Shown in pieces: positions 16,114 to 22,928 of a stretch of 23,483 nucleotides of DNA. The stretch is from a virus. The stretch covers positions 1 to 23,483 of IMG/VR virus record IMGVR_UViG_3300030294_000162; one strand, 5' to 3'. Below the pieces are notes generated by a model that did no database searches, was not told where the DNA came from, and saw nothing but the letters and a program-made list of their open reading frames with translations. Each line of letters begins with the position of its first letter. Within the stretch, counting starts at the first letter, position 1. The position numbers and the translations under genes were made by a program.

Positions 16114-16227
16114 TCAAACCCTCAGTTCTTCAATATCTTTTCTCCGCCGCCCGATGCGATTCTTTAAATGTCGAAGCGGTTGCACCCTGAATCTCAACCG
16201 CTTAATTATTTTTAGTATCCTTTTCAT
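16114..16227 (-). CDS. 37-residue Arg/Lys-rich small protein
   Basis: A short frame from ATG 16227 to TGA 16116-16114 fills the gap before the RusA gene. The product begins MKRILKIIKRLRFRVQPLRH and continues LKNRIGRRRKDIEEL. More than a third of its residues are Arg, Lys or His. GAAAGG lies 8 nt before the ATG, and the frame overlaps the upstream gene end by 26 nt and almost touches the RusA start. A nucleic-acid-binding or leader peptide role is possible. It may also be a chance ORF; absence of any other coding content there supports it. Confidence 0.5.
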   Translation of the reverse strand: MKRILKIIKRLRFRVQPLRHLKNRIGRRRKDIEELRV

Positions 16228-16408
16228 TCTTGAAACCTTTCTTTAACTTTTCCTCGATCTCAGCCAACGTATAACCGTTACATATCCATGTCATGTCCTC
16301 TGGGTTGTTAAAGCAAAGCCAATACCATGGACCGCCGTCATATCCTTTGTCGCGATCAAGATAAACTCCATATCGCTGTTCAATTTGTCGTTTTGATACA
16401 TTACTCAT
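16202..16408 (-). CDS. Small phage protein of unknown function
   Basis: A 68-residue protein. It has KRQIEQRYGVYLDRDKGYD, an aromatic-rich segment WYWLCFNNPEDMTWICNGYT and a charged helix (LAEIEEKLKKGFKNEKDTK). I do not recognise a family. The ATG overlaps the TGA that ends the frame of the amber-interrupted gene (ATGA) and has no good ribosome binding site of its own. Its translation therefore probably depended on ribosomes finishing that upstream frame. Confidence 0.7.
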   Translation of the reverse strand: MSNVSKRQIEQRYGVYLDRDKGYDGGPWYWLCFNNPEDMTWICNGYTLAEIEEKLKKGFKNEKDTKNN

Positions 16409-16692
16409 GTTAATGAGCCATCTATAAAAATAGCCCGTGGTTCTTTGCTATTTATAATGTTTATGAGCAAACCGCCCACGCCGATTGTTTTAGCCTCTTT
16501 ATCATTTTCATAATCTTCTATCTACATTTTTTCTAAAACCGCATCAACATCCATTGTTGGAAGTTCTAAGTCTCGTTCCCCACTGTCAAGGTCGCAAACT
16601 TCTTCTTCGTATTTATCAAAAGCTTGTTTTTCATCTTTTGCCCAGACCACTGCCCAATAAGGCATTTCCCCTGTAAATTCATAAAATTTCAC
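16405..16692 (-). pseudogene. Small phage gene split by one in-frame amber codon (pseudogene or readthrough)
   Basis: From GTG 16692 (AGGAGG 8 nt upstream) 56 codons are open (MKFYEFTGEMPYWAVVWAKD, then ELPTMDVDAVLEKM), followed by TAG at 16524-16522. The same frame continues for 38 sense codons (IEDYENDKEAKTIGVGGLL, then INIINSKEPRAIFIDGSLT) to TGA 16407-16405. That TGA overlaps the next gene's ATG as ATGA. The preserved frame and coupled junction indicate that both parts were one 94-95-residue protein. TAG is one substitution from CAG or AAG. TAG ends a gene normally at 22581-22579, so general reassignment of the codon is unlikely. Either a recent nonsense mutation or programmed readthrough is possible. 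The short form alone may also be made. Confidence 0.75.
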
Positions 16693-16710
16693 AGTTCATT
16701 CCTCCTGGTA

Positions 16711-17022
16711 TTATTTTTTATTACGATGAATTTTTAGAAAGTTTCTTTGTTCTGATTTTTTTGCTTCATGAATCAATATGATCTCTTTAAAAGTCTTTTC
16801 AATGCATTGTGGGCAAAAGTCCATTTTTCTCCATTCGGTAGAACACTCATCACACATTGGGCGACTGCATTTCACTAATTGCTCGGCAGTTATATCTTTT
16901 CCTTGGTAATCAAAAACCTTTTCATTTTCTGGTAAATCGAATATTACTCCAGCATAATCCATAGGAAAGTCACATAATTTAGTTGCGACTTTCCCACAAA
17001 ATACACAGGTCCCATTATCCAT
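16711..17022 (-). CDS. Zinc-binding small phage protein
   Basis: A 103-residue protein with three Cys pairs: CVFC near the N-terminus, MCDEC and FCPQC in the second half. A Gly/Asp-rich beta segment (DYAGVIFDLPENEKVFDYQG) lies between them. This is a zinc-ribbon/treble-clef-like arrangement. The tail is strongly basic (KKSEQRNFLKIHRNKK). ATG 17022 has GAGG about 11 nt upstream; GTG 17031 is too close to that site. Probably binds nucleic acid or another phage protein; the family is not recognised. Confidence 0.7.
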   Translation of the reverse strand: MDNGTCVFCGKVATKLCDFPMDYAGVIFDLPENEKVFDYQGKDITAEQLVKCSRPMCDECSTEWRKMDFCPQCIEKTFKEIILIHEAKKSEQRNFLKIHRNKK

Positions 17023-17035
17023 ATTGCCCACATCC

Positions 17036-17629
17036 TCAATCGATCATATCAAAATGCATTACTTTGTATTCTTTTTCCTTTAGACATTTCGAAAATGCAT
17101 TTCTTGCCCTTGTCCTATCTTCGCCCTGACCACCACCAGTACTAATTAAATAACCATGCCGTCCCATCCAATCGGTTTGTTGTCGACAATATAGTCCAGC
17201 GGCTTTTATTGCCTTTAAAATTTGTTCTTCACTCCATCCCGTTAATATTAAAAATGTACTATCAAGATTCGCCGTTCCTCCATCATCGCCAGTTACAGCT
17301 TCTTTTGATTTCTGATAAGCTTCTTTCAAATTTTCTGTTAGCTGTTCATATTTTGTTATAAGTCTACATCCGGTCGCCGCTTCACTCTCTATCACGTTCC
17401 TTCCTTTTAACAACTCGTCCCATTCGTCCATCCATTCTTTAACCGAAAATGTTCTGCTAAAGTATTTCTTACTAATTGCTTCGATATCCCGACGTTCCTT
17501 GAGTTCTTTCAAAATACTGTATTGTTGCTCATGATCTGTAGTATCTTGATTTTTCTCTTTATTCCAATCAATACTGTAAGATGCATTGTTTATCATTTCA
17601 TTTAACTTTTCATCGCTGATCCGTTCCAC
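17036..17629 (-). CDS. Phage protein of unknown function
   Basis: A 197-residue protein. The N-terminus (ERISDEKLNEMINNASYS, then ILKELKERRD) resembles the start of many phage accessory proteins that begin with this short helical 'DEKLNEMI' unit. The C-terminal half has WSEEQILKAIKAAGLYCRQQ and a Gly-rich STGGGQGEDRTRARNAF loop followed by a short basic helix, which is suggestive of nucleotide or nucleic acid contact but is not a standard P-loop. Starts at GTG 17629 with a GGGGG run about 6 nt upstream and overlaps the previous gene by 20 nt. Confidence 0.65.
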   Translation of the reverse strand: MERISDEKLNEMINNASYSIDWNKEKNQDTTDHEQQYSILKELKERRDIEAISKKYFSRTFSVKEWMDEWDELLKGRNVIESEAATGCRLITKYEQLTENLKEAYQKSKEAVTGDDGGTANLDSTFLILTGWSEEQILKAIKAAGLYCRQQTDWMGRHGYLISTGGGQGEDRTRARNAFSKCLKEKEYKVMHFDMID

Positions 17630-17810
17630 TGTCAGCCCCCCTTGGCATATTTAATATGTCTCCCTCAATTTCCAGATATACATAACGGCTGCTTTCTTTT
17701 ACGGGCTTGTTTGGATATATTGCTCTTATGACGTCCCAATCTTTTTTTCTGAACCGCAATGAAGTAAAAACTTTTCCACCACGCTCAATCCTTTTCATCA
17801 AATATCTCAT
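17610..17810 (-). CDS. Small phage protein of unknown function
   Basis: A 66-residue basic protein: MKRIERGGKVFTSLRFRKKD, DVIRAIYPNKP and ESSRYVYLEIEGDILNM in order. Alternating strands and a short helix suggest a compact alpha/beta fold. ATG 17810 is chosen because GGAG lies 8 nt upstream; the frame can be extended to ATG 17837, but no ribosome binding site precedes that. Overlaps the following gene's start by 20 nt. No family recognised. Confidence 0.55.
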   Translation of the reverse strand: MRYLMKRIERGGKVFTSLRFRKKDWDVIRAIYPNKPVKESSRYVYLEIEGDILNMPRGADSGTDQR

Positions 17811-17847
17811 CTGTATGTCTCCAATGCTGAATGTCATACTGCTATTT

Positions 17848-18243
17848 TTATAAATTGAAAATTAACATCTTTCCTTTTTGGTCCCACCGGCAGGAGAATT
17901 TTTTTCGTTCTCCTGCCTCTTTTCTTATTAACCGCATGAGTTGCCGACTGCTCAAAGATTTCCCGCTCCCTTGTTTACATATTTTCTTTGACGAATCCGT
18001 TCTTTCAGTCGGCTGAATAGCTATTGCTTTTTTCTGTTTATCGTATCCTATTTCCACATATTCTTCGGTTAGAAATTTCGACGCCTCCGCGCTTATATAT
18101 AGCTGATTGCTCATGGCGTATACTGACATTTCGCCCCTGGCTCGTTTTCGCTTCGTTATATGAAATATTTCAAAGTCAAATCCGTTAATTATATGGTTTC
18201 TTTCGCTTTTTGCGATTGCTTGGATACCTGCTGCATAGACCAT
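17848..18243 (-). CDS. Conserved-looking phage protein, possible DNA-binding beta domain
   Basis: A 131-residue basic protein. In the middle, SNQLYISAEASKFLTEEYVE followed by IGYDKQKKAIAIQPTE resembles the short beta unit common in phage proteins of early regions (strand, helix, 'V-E-I-x-Y-D', 'K-A-I-A-I-x-P'). This recalls swapped-hairpin transcription factors only loosely. The C-terminus (SSRQLMRLIRKEAGERKKF) is a basic helix that could bind nucleic acid. ATG 18243 is preceded by an A/G-rich AAAAGGGGGGG with a 5-nt spacer. Confidence 0.6.
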   Translation of the reverse strand: MVYAAGIQAIAKSERNHIINGFDFEIFHITKRKRARGEMSVYAMSNQLYISAEASKFLTEEYVEIGYDKQKKAIAIQPTERTDSSKKICKQGSGKSLSSRQLMRLIRKEAGERKKFSCRWDQKGKMLIFNL

Positions 18244-18258
18244 GAATGCCCCCCCTTT

Positions 18259-19383
18259 TCATGCCAAATTTATTGGATCATGATAGGTAGCAGCTTTTTG
18301 ATGAATTTGTCTGATCTGCGGATTCGATTCTGCTTGATCTATTAATACCGTTGCTTCCATACCTTCATCTGTGTAAATTACTTGATCTGCATTCTTCAAT
18401 TTTTTATGGCATGCACGACAACATGTTTTTGAATTGTAGACCAACGCTGCAAAATATTTTTGACCGCAAGAACATTCCACATGATAGAGTTTTTTCTCTG
18501 CGTAGGATTGCCTTGATGATATTTCTCGATGTTCTGTAAATTCATCCGGTGGTACGTCTTCCATGCTATCAATATGTAATGCTGCAATTTCTTGCGTATC
18601 GATGGCAAAAACAGAATCATCAATTCGGGCTGAACATATTGGGCGGTTATTCATTCCTTTGAATCCTTGATAAGTTAATTCGGCAAATTCTTTCGGTAAA
18701 AATCGATTTATCTTTTCTCCATTTTTAAAAACGATATAACATGCAACGCCTTTATCTTTTATGCGTTCAGTTTTTTCTTGGATGTCTTTGTCAATGGCTT
18801 CATTCTTTTCTGTCGGTTTAGCATTTTCAACCATGAGCGGTTCTCCTATATCATCCTTTGCAAAAATATTTTTTGATTCTAATTTTTGCGCGTCCGCTGG
18901 TGCCTCAACGTATGAATACTGACACACCGTTTTTGCTTCCGGATTAAGTGGATATACACCATACCGACTGAGAAGCTGGCGCAAGCGGCATTTTCTATAC
19001 TCTTGGCCATCACAAGTTTTACAAGTTTTTTCAATGACTAAGGCATACCAATCATTAAAATCATCGATACTCATAATGAATTGATTCTGAAATTTATTAA
19101 TTTCTTCGTATTCTTTTTTTGCTTTATCGCTCGGAACAAATATAATTGGCTCCAGCTTGCTGACTTGTTTTGCAAAATTGTAAGCAGCATCTTCGTCAAG
19201 AAACCCTTGTCTATATGTGATTGCTTTTTTTAACCATGTCAGTCCTGTTTTCAGACTCTTCATAAATTCCTTATCTGGATTTTTTGATTGCCCATATCCT
19301 TTAAAGATCTGATCCGCTGTCCCTAGAATCGTAACCAACCGGACAAAGGTCGTTTTTTCTTCCCTAGATAAATAACTATTCAT
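18259..19383 (-). CDS. DUF5651-domain protein with zinc-finger-like Cys clusters
   Basis: A 374-residue protein. The first 100 residues (YLSREEKTTFVRLVTILGTA, and LKTGLTWLKKAIT) match the DUF5651 domain known from Bacillota phages. Then follow CKTCDGQEYRKCRLRQLLSRYG (four-Cys site), a charged linker, an RNA/DNA-binding-like basic segment, and CSCGQKYFAAL with TCCRACHKKL (second site). Acts probably on nucleic acid in the early region; no biochemical role is established to my knowledge. A strong AAGGAGG inside the preceding small ORF serves ATG 19383. Confidence 0.75.
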   Translation of the reverse strand: MNSYLSREEKTTFVRLVTILGTADQIFKGYGQSKNPDKEFMKSLKTGLTWLKKAITYRQGFLDEDAAYNFAKQVSKLEPIIFVPSDKAKKEYEEINKFQNQFIMSIDDFNDWYALVIEKTCKTCDGQEYRKCRLRQLLSRYGVYPLNPEAKTVCQYSYVEAPADAQKLESKNIFAKDDIGEPLMVENAKPTEKNEAIDKDIQEKTERIKDKGVACYIVFKNGEKINRFLPKEFAELTYQGFKGMNNRPICSARIDDSVFAIDTQEIAALHIDSMEDVPPDEFTEHREISSRQSYAEKKLYHVECSCGQKYFAALVYNSKTCCRACHKKLKNADQVIYTDEGMEATVLIDQAESNPQIRQIHQKAATYHDPINLA

Positions 19384-19386
19384 TTT

Positions 19387-19548
19387 TTATTTGCCTCCTT
19401 GCAGCGTTATCGCTGGCTGATTATTTTGCCAATCAATTATTTTCTGCTCTCTGCGTTGCTTTTTGCGTCTGTGTTCCTTTTGGCGACGTCCCGCCCGCTG
19501 TGCACGGCATATATTGTTCATTGCTTCCCATGCCGTTTTATCATCCAT
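19387..19548 (-). CDS. 53-residue basic small protein
   Basis: A short frame from ATG 19548 to TAA 19389-19387. The product starts MDDKTAWEAMNNICRAQRAG and continues RRQKEHRRKKQRREQK, a run of Arg/Lys that would bind nucleic acid or charged partners. AAGG or GGG lies 9 and 5 nt upstream of the start. The frame ends four bases before the DUF5651 gene and contains that gene's ribosome binding site. No other coding content explains 19384-19673. Function unknown. Confidence 0.6.
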   Translation of the reverse strand: MDDKTAWEAMNNICRAQRAGRRQKEHRRKKQRREQKIIDWQNNQPAITLQGGK

Positions 19549-19673
19549 ATATCCCGACCTTGCCAAATTACCCGCCCCCTTATTTTCTCTAGATATATTC
19601 TTTTATCATGTCCAATTTATTAATATTTCTAGTTGGATATCACTGATTTTATCCACCGTCATTACGCCATCAA

Positions 19674-20000
19674 TTAGACCGTCTTCTCACTTTCTATCTT
19701 CGCCCCACATTCCGGGCAATATTTTATTTGGTCCTGCTCAATCAGCACTTTGTTGTCCCGCCCGCACTGTTTGCATATTCCTGTAACTTGCTTTTCATCA
19801 AATTCTTCAACTATTTTTATTACGGCCGAAATGTCTTTGTCTTTTCTTGGTATCCCACAGTCATATGCTTTTAACGGGCATTTATCGTTGCATTCTCTAC
19901 TTTCAAAACTGGTGCATATTTCATTCACCCGCTGTATATATTTTTTTGCAATCATATTTCCATTTTTGACTTTTGTTGTATCCATCTTTTTATTTTCCAT
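19674..20000 (-). CDS. Zinc-ribbon phage protein with C-P-L motif
   Basis: A 108-residue protein. The centre has CTSFESRECNDKCPLKAYDC, a compact Cys-rich unit found in many small phage proteins, followed by a helix (DISAVIKIVEEFDEKQ) and a C-terminal zinc ribbon CKQCGRDNK...YCPECGAK. Metal binding is very likely; function is unknown. ATG 20000 has GGGGAGG about 7-8 nt upstream, just after the stop of the DUF3102 gene. Confidence 0.75.
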   Translation of the reverse strand: MENKKMDTTKVKNGNMIAKKYIQRVNEICTSFESRECNDKCPLKAYDCGIPRKDKDISAVIKIVEEFDEKQVTGICKQCGRDNKVLIEQDQIKYCPECGAKIESEKTV

Positions 20001-20002
20001 AA

Positions 20003-20950
20003 TTACGCCTCCCCGACTTGTCCGCGAATCATATCAAGCACTTTTCCGGCTGCAGCCCGACATTTTGTTTTCATTTCTTCATTTTCTATCTTATCGATTG
20101 ACCCTAAAAGCTTTTCCGCATCATTTTGCACAATATCAAAATAGGTTTTGAATTCGAGTACGGCTTTTTCTTGTCCTGTAGCCGCCTGCAACTTTTCGAC
20201 TTGTTCATGTAGTGCTTTCAATTCTTGTTCTGTTGCTTCTGGGACTTTTTCGACTATCGTTGCCTCAATTGGCTCGGCAAGACGATCATTCAGTTCTTTC
20301 ACCTTGGCTTTTTGCTCTGCCAAGTCTTTTTTCAATTGCTTCAATTTTTCCTTATCCCCAGGTTTGGCTTCCGCAAGCTGTTTTTCAAGCTCCGCCGCAC
20401 GTTTGGATTCTTTTTCTTTATCCGCTGTCAGTTTTTCCTTTTCGGCAAGCAAATCAAAAGCTGTGTCTTCCGCTGTCTTTTTTGCTGTTTTTTCGGCTTC
20501 CAAGGCTTTAGATAACTTTTCGTTCTCGGCTTTTTCCTTGTCCCGTTCTTTAATTGCTTCCTGCAACTCCCTGGTACTCATGGAATCAACATCATTTTCC
20601 TTAATGAATTCTGCACGATCATCTTCGTCATGAATACCCAAAAGGGCGATTGCTTGTGTATAACTGAGTTCGGCAAACGCTTGCTGATTTGACTGTCCAA
20701 ATAGCTTTTCTTGCCCATTTCCGTATTCATTGAAAATCCTCATGAGGTTGGTGGCTGTTCTGTCGCTATAGTCAACGGACTGTTTCAGCCATTTTGTCCA
20801 ATTGCCATGGCCAACGGCGGCTTTTGCCTCCGCTAAACGCCGCCCAATTTCAATGCTTGCCTGTAACATGATTTTTTGTGTCTGACTCTTAATACTATTT
20901 ATTTCCGCTGCTATGATTTCCGGGGATCTTATCGCTGTGATTTCACTCAT
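20003..20950 (-). CDS. DUF3102-domain protein with long coiled coil
   Basis: A 315-residue protein. The first 110 residues match DUF3102: a helix (KIMLQASIEIGRRLAEAKAA), VGHGNWTKWLKQSVDYSDRT and ATNLMRIFNEYG, a helix-turn-helix-like unit. Residues 130-270 are a long Glu/Lys/Ala coiled coil. A short helical end follows. DUF3102 proteins are common in Gram-positive phages and mobile elements, often near ParB and PcfJ-like genes; their role in replication or partition is not established. ATG 20950 has GGAA 8 nt upstream; ATG 20956 is too near that site. Confidence 0.8.
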   Translation of the reverse strand: MSEITAIRSPEIIAAEINSIKSQTQKIMLQASIEIGRRLAEAKAAVGHGNWTKWLKQSVDYSDRTATNLMRIFNEYGNGQEKLFGQSNQQAFAELSYTQAIALLGIHDEDDRAEFIKENDVDSMSTRELQEAIKERDKEKAENEKLSKALEAEKTAKKTAEDTAFDLLAEKEKLTADKEKESKRAAELEKQLAEAKPGDKEKLKQLKKDLAEQKAKVKELNDRLAEPIEATIVEKVPEATEQELKALHEQVEKLQAATGQEKAVLEFKTYFDIVQNDAEKLLGSIDKIENEEMKTKCRAAAGKVLDMIRGQVGEA

Positions 20951-20968
20951 TTTCATTCTTCCTTTCGT

Positions 20969-22567
20969 TTATGCGCTTATTAGTGCCGGCAGCCTAACTT
21001 CTCGTACATCCCGGCAGGATTTCCATTCCACTCTGACTTTTTCCGCCCATTCAATGATTTCGGCATTTATCTTGGCATCATCTGATACGGGTTTATTCCG
21101 ATTTAGTTTGGCCTGAATGATTTTCCCGCCCATTACTTCGATACATGCAATGAGCTTTCCACAATCATCGGCTACTAGAACAATATGTGTTCCCCCATCC
21201 CTTACACGCTTGACGTAAGTCCCAACACAGTTGTGCAAGGTTTTCCCCACATAGACCAAGTCCTCCGAATGATTCGGGATAAAGAAGTTTATCAAATCCG
21301 TTTGCATTGACAGACGTTTTCTGATTGGCTCTGTGTTTTTAAATCGGCAGACTGGATTTCTTTCAAGCCGTTGTTTTTCTACAAGCCAGTCATGCAAGTC
21401 TCTAATTCTTATTCGGTCCCTTTTTATCTCAGTTTTCCACTCTGTTCCATTCGTACTCTGCATTCGGAAAATATCTCGCAAACTCTGGTGGTCTTCATCG
21501 ATCAATTTGACCAAATCACGTTCGTTATATATTCCTTCGTACCAGCTCAAGCCTGTAACCAGACTATACATGCTCATTTTGGTTGCATCATCTTCCCATT
21601 TTTTTACTTTTTCATATGCAGTTAAAAGATTGTTCTGATCTTTAAAAATCCTATGAAGCTTGCCTATCATCATGAAATTCATCGGTTTATCATGCACTAC
21701 ATGTCTGATTTTGCGTGTATCCGGTAGATTTGCCATTTGCAGTAGAGCAGTTATGCTATCTGGCGCCTTACGCATTTTCGGTATGTCGTATTCATCTACC
21801 GATAGCAGTGTAATCAAGCTGTTCCGGTAGTCAAGTATTCCCGTTCTCCAGGCTTCCGTGAGATTTGGCATATCGATTCCAATGATGCGATATGCAATGT
21901 TGAATAGCGGCAGAAGCATTGACCCATACTGGCTTCCTGGTGATATATACATTGAAGATACTGGATGGACAACTCTTTCAGACAGTTTTTTGACCACCCG
22001 TTCCCGTAGTATTTTTAACAGCTTGTTTATTTCCGCCCGGTACGGCGTAATCGTTTTATGGGCAAACAGGTAGCGCAAGATTGATAGATTAAATACCTCT
22101 GTTTTTAGTGGGTTTCCAAGTTCTACAGCTTCGCTGCCCTTCTGTTTAAAAAAGGTTTGCCGCTTTTTGATATCAAAACGGAATGTTTCTCTGTATAGTT
22201 GTTCGTGCCAATACTCTCCAGCTTTGCTGTCTGAATTCTCCTTGATTTCATTGCCAGCAACAGTCAATGTTAGGTGATGCTGAAATTCCTCTAACCGAAT
22301 ATACATGTTCAATGGTGCCGAATCGTGCCTCTGAACATGACAGATTTCATTTTCCCACTCGAGAATGGATTCTCGACATTTCGGGCAGTATCTCTCTTTC
22401 CCATCGAAACTTCCATATCCCATATAACCAGTACGTTTCCAAAGGCTCTTAAATTCATGGCCGCAAGCTGTGCAATAGGTTATTTCTTCCTGGCGGTCAT
22501 ACCATTGAGCCGTGCAGCATACGTATGAACGAAAAACTTTCTCTATATTCACTTCTGCGATTACCAT
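20969..22567 (-). CDS. PcfJ-like protein
   Basis: A 532-residue protein. The N-terminus has zinc-ligand pairs C32/C35 and C61/C64 (TYCTACGHEF, RYCPKC). The C-terminal 90 residues, starting at HNCVGTYVKRVRDGG (about 445) with IACIEV, GGKIIQAKLNRNKPVS, are the signature of the PcfJ family. PcfJ was named from the conjugative plasmid pCF10 and also occurs in many phages with its partner PcfK. Its biochemical role is not known to me. GGAGG lies 7 nt before ATG 22567 in the tail of the preceding gene, so the pair is one unit. Confidence 0.85.
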   Translation of the reverse strand: MVIAEVNIEKVFRSYVCCTAQWYDRQEEITYCTACGHEFKSLWKRTGYMGYGSFDGKERYCPKCRESILEWENEICHVQRHDSAPLNMYIRLEEFQHHLTLTVAGNEIKENSDSKAGEYWHEQLYRETFRFDIKKRQTFFKQKGSEAVELGNPLKTEVFNLSILRYLFAHKTITPYRAEINKLLKILRERVVKKLSERVVHPVSSMYISPGSQYGSMLLPLFNIAYRIIGIDMPNLTEAWRTGILDYRNSLITLLSVDEYDIPKMRKAPDSITALLQMANLPDTRKIRHVVHDKPMNFMMIGKLHRIFKDQNNLLTAYEKVKKWEDDATKMSMYSLVTGLSWYEGIYNERDLVKLIDEDHQSLRDIFRMQSTNGTEWKTEIKRDRIRIRDLHDWLVEKQRLERNPVCRFKNTEPIRKRLSMQTDLINFFIPNHSEDLVYVGKTLHNCVGTYVKRVRDGGTHIVLVADDCGKLIACIEVMGGKIIQAKLNRNKPVSDDAKINAEIIEWAEKVRVEWKSCRDVREVRLPALISA

Positions 22568-22578
22568 TTCCCCGCCTC

Positions 22579-22911
22579 CTAAATGTCTAGCAAAGCATCA
22601 ATGTCTAGGTTTATTCTGTTCTTTTTCTCCATGGGCGCTGGCACATCTGTTTCGTTTAAGCCGTAATATTCCATGATAATGGCAAAGCCTTCATCCGGGG
22701 TAAACATTGCGCAGCCGCCCGTGGCTTTCGCCTTTGCTTTATCTTTCATAAAGGCAAGGCTTCCATCAACCGTTTTTCCTTCTTGCATAATAGCCGCCGC
22801 ATCCGCTGGCGTTCCCTTGATATGGTCTATCATGTACTGCCCGATAAATTTTATATAAGGTTCTTTTGATTCCTTGATTTCCTCTTCTAATTTTGCAATT
22901 GCTTTTTCCAT
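22579..22911 (-). CDS. PcfK-like protein, AcrIIA9-family candidate
   Basis: A 110-residue protein: charged helix (EKAIAKLEEEIKESKEPYIK), FIGQYMIDHIKGTPADAAA, a segment LAFMKDKAKAKATGGCAMF, TPDEGFAIIMEYYGLNETD, and a short acidic tail. This is the PcfK family layout (helix, 'C-a-x-x-t-d-e', then a 'hYYg' helix end). The family, as I recall, also contains the Cas9 inhibitor AcrIIA9, so an anti-CRISPR function is possible but not shown. The gene ends with TAG. ATG 22911 has GGGAG 8 nt upstream; ATG 22929 overlaps the previous stop (TGATG) and could be used through coupling. Confidence 0.75.
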   Translation of the reverse strand: MEKAIAKLEEEIKESKEPYIKFIGQYMIDHIKGTPADAAAIMQEGKTVDGSLAFMKDKAKAKATGGCAMFTPDEGFAIIMEYYGLNETDVPAPMEKKNRINLDIDALLDI

Positions 22912-22928
22912 TCCGATATCTCCCATCA

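Noticed and set aside
16405-16692. General reassignment of TAG as sense codon in this phage
   Set aside because: TAG closes the PcfK-like gene at 22581-22579 just before the next gene's ribosome binding site, and no suppressor tRNA is visible in the window; only local readthrough or a mutation is considered.
19549-19673. Possible 16-codon peptide starting at a GTG (VDKISDIQLEILINWT)
   Set aside because: Too short, no clear ribosome binding site, and no support from neighbours.
20148-20633. Plus-strand ORFs opposite the DUF3102 gene, rich in Ser, Phe and Ala
   Set aside because: This is the antisense of a coiled-coil gene (Lys/Glu codons give Phe/Ser/Leu on the other strand). No start context or family pattern.
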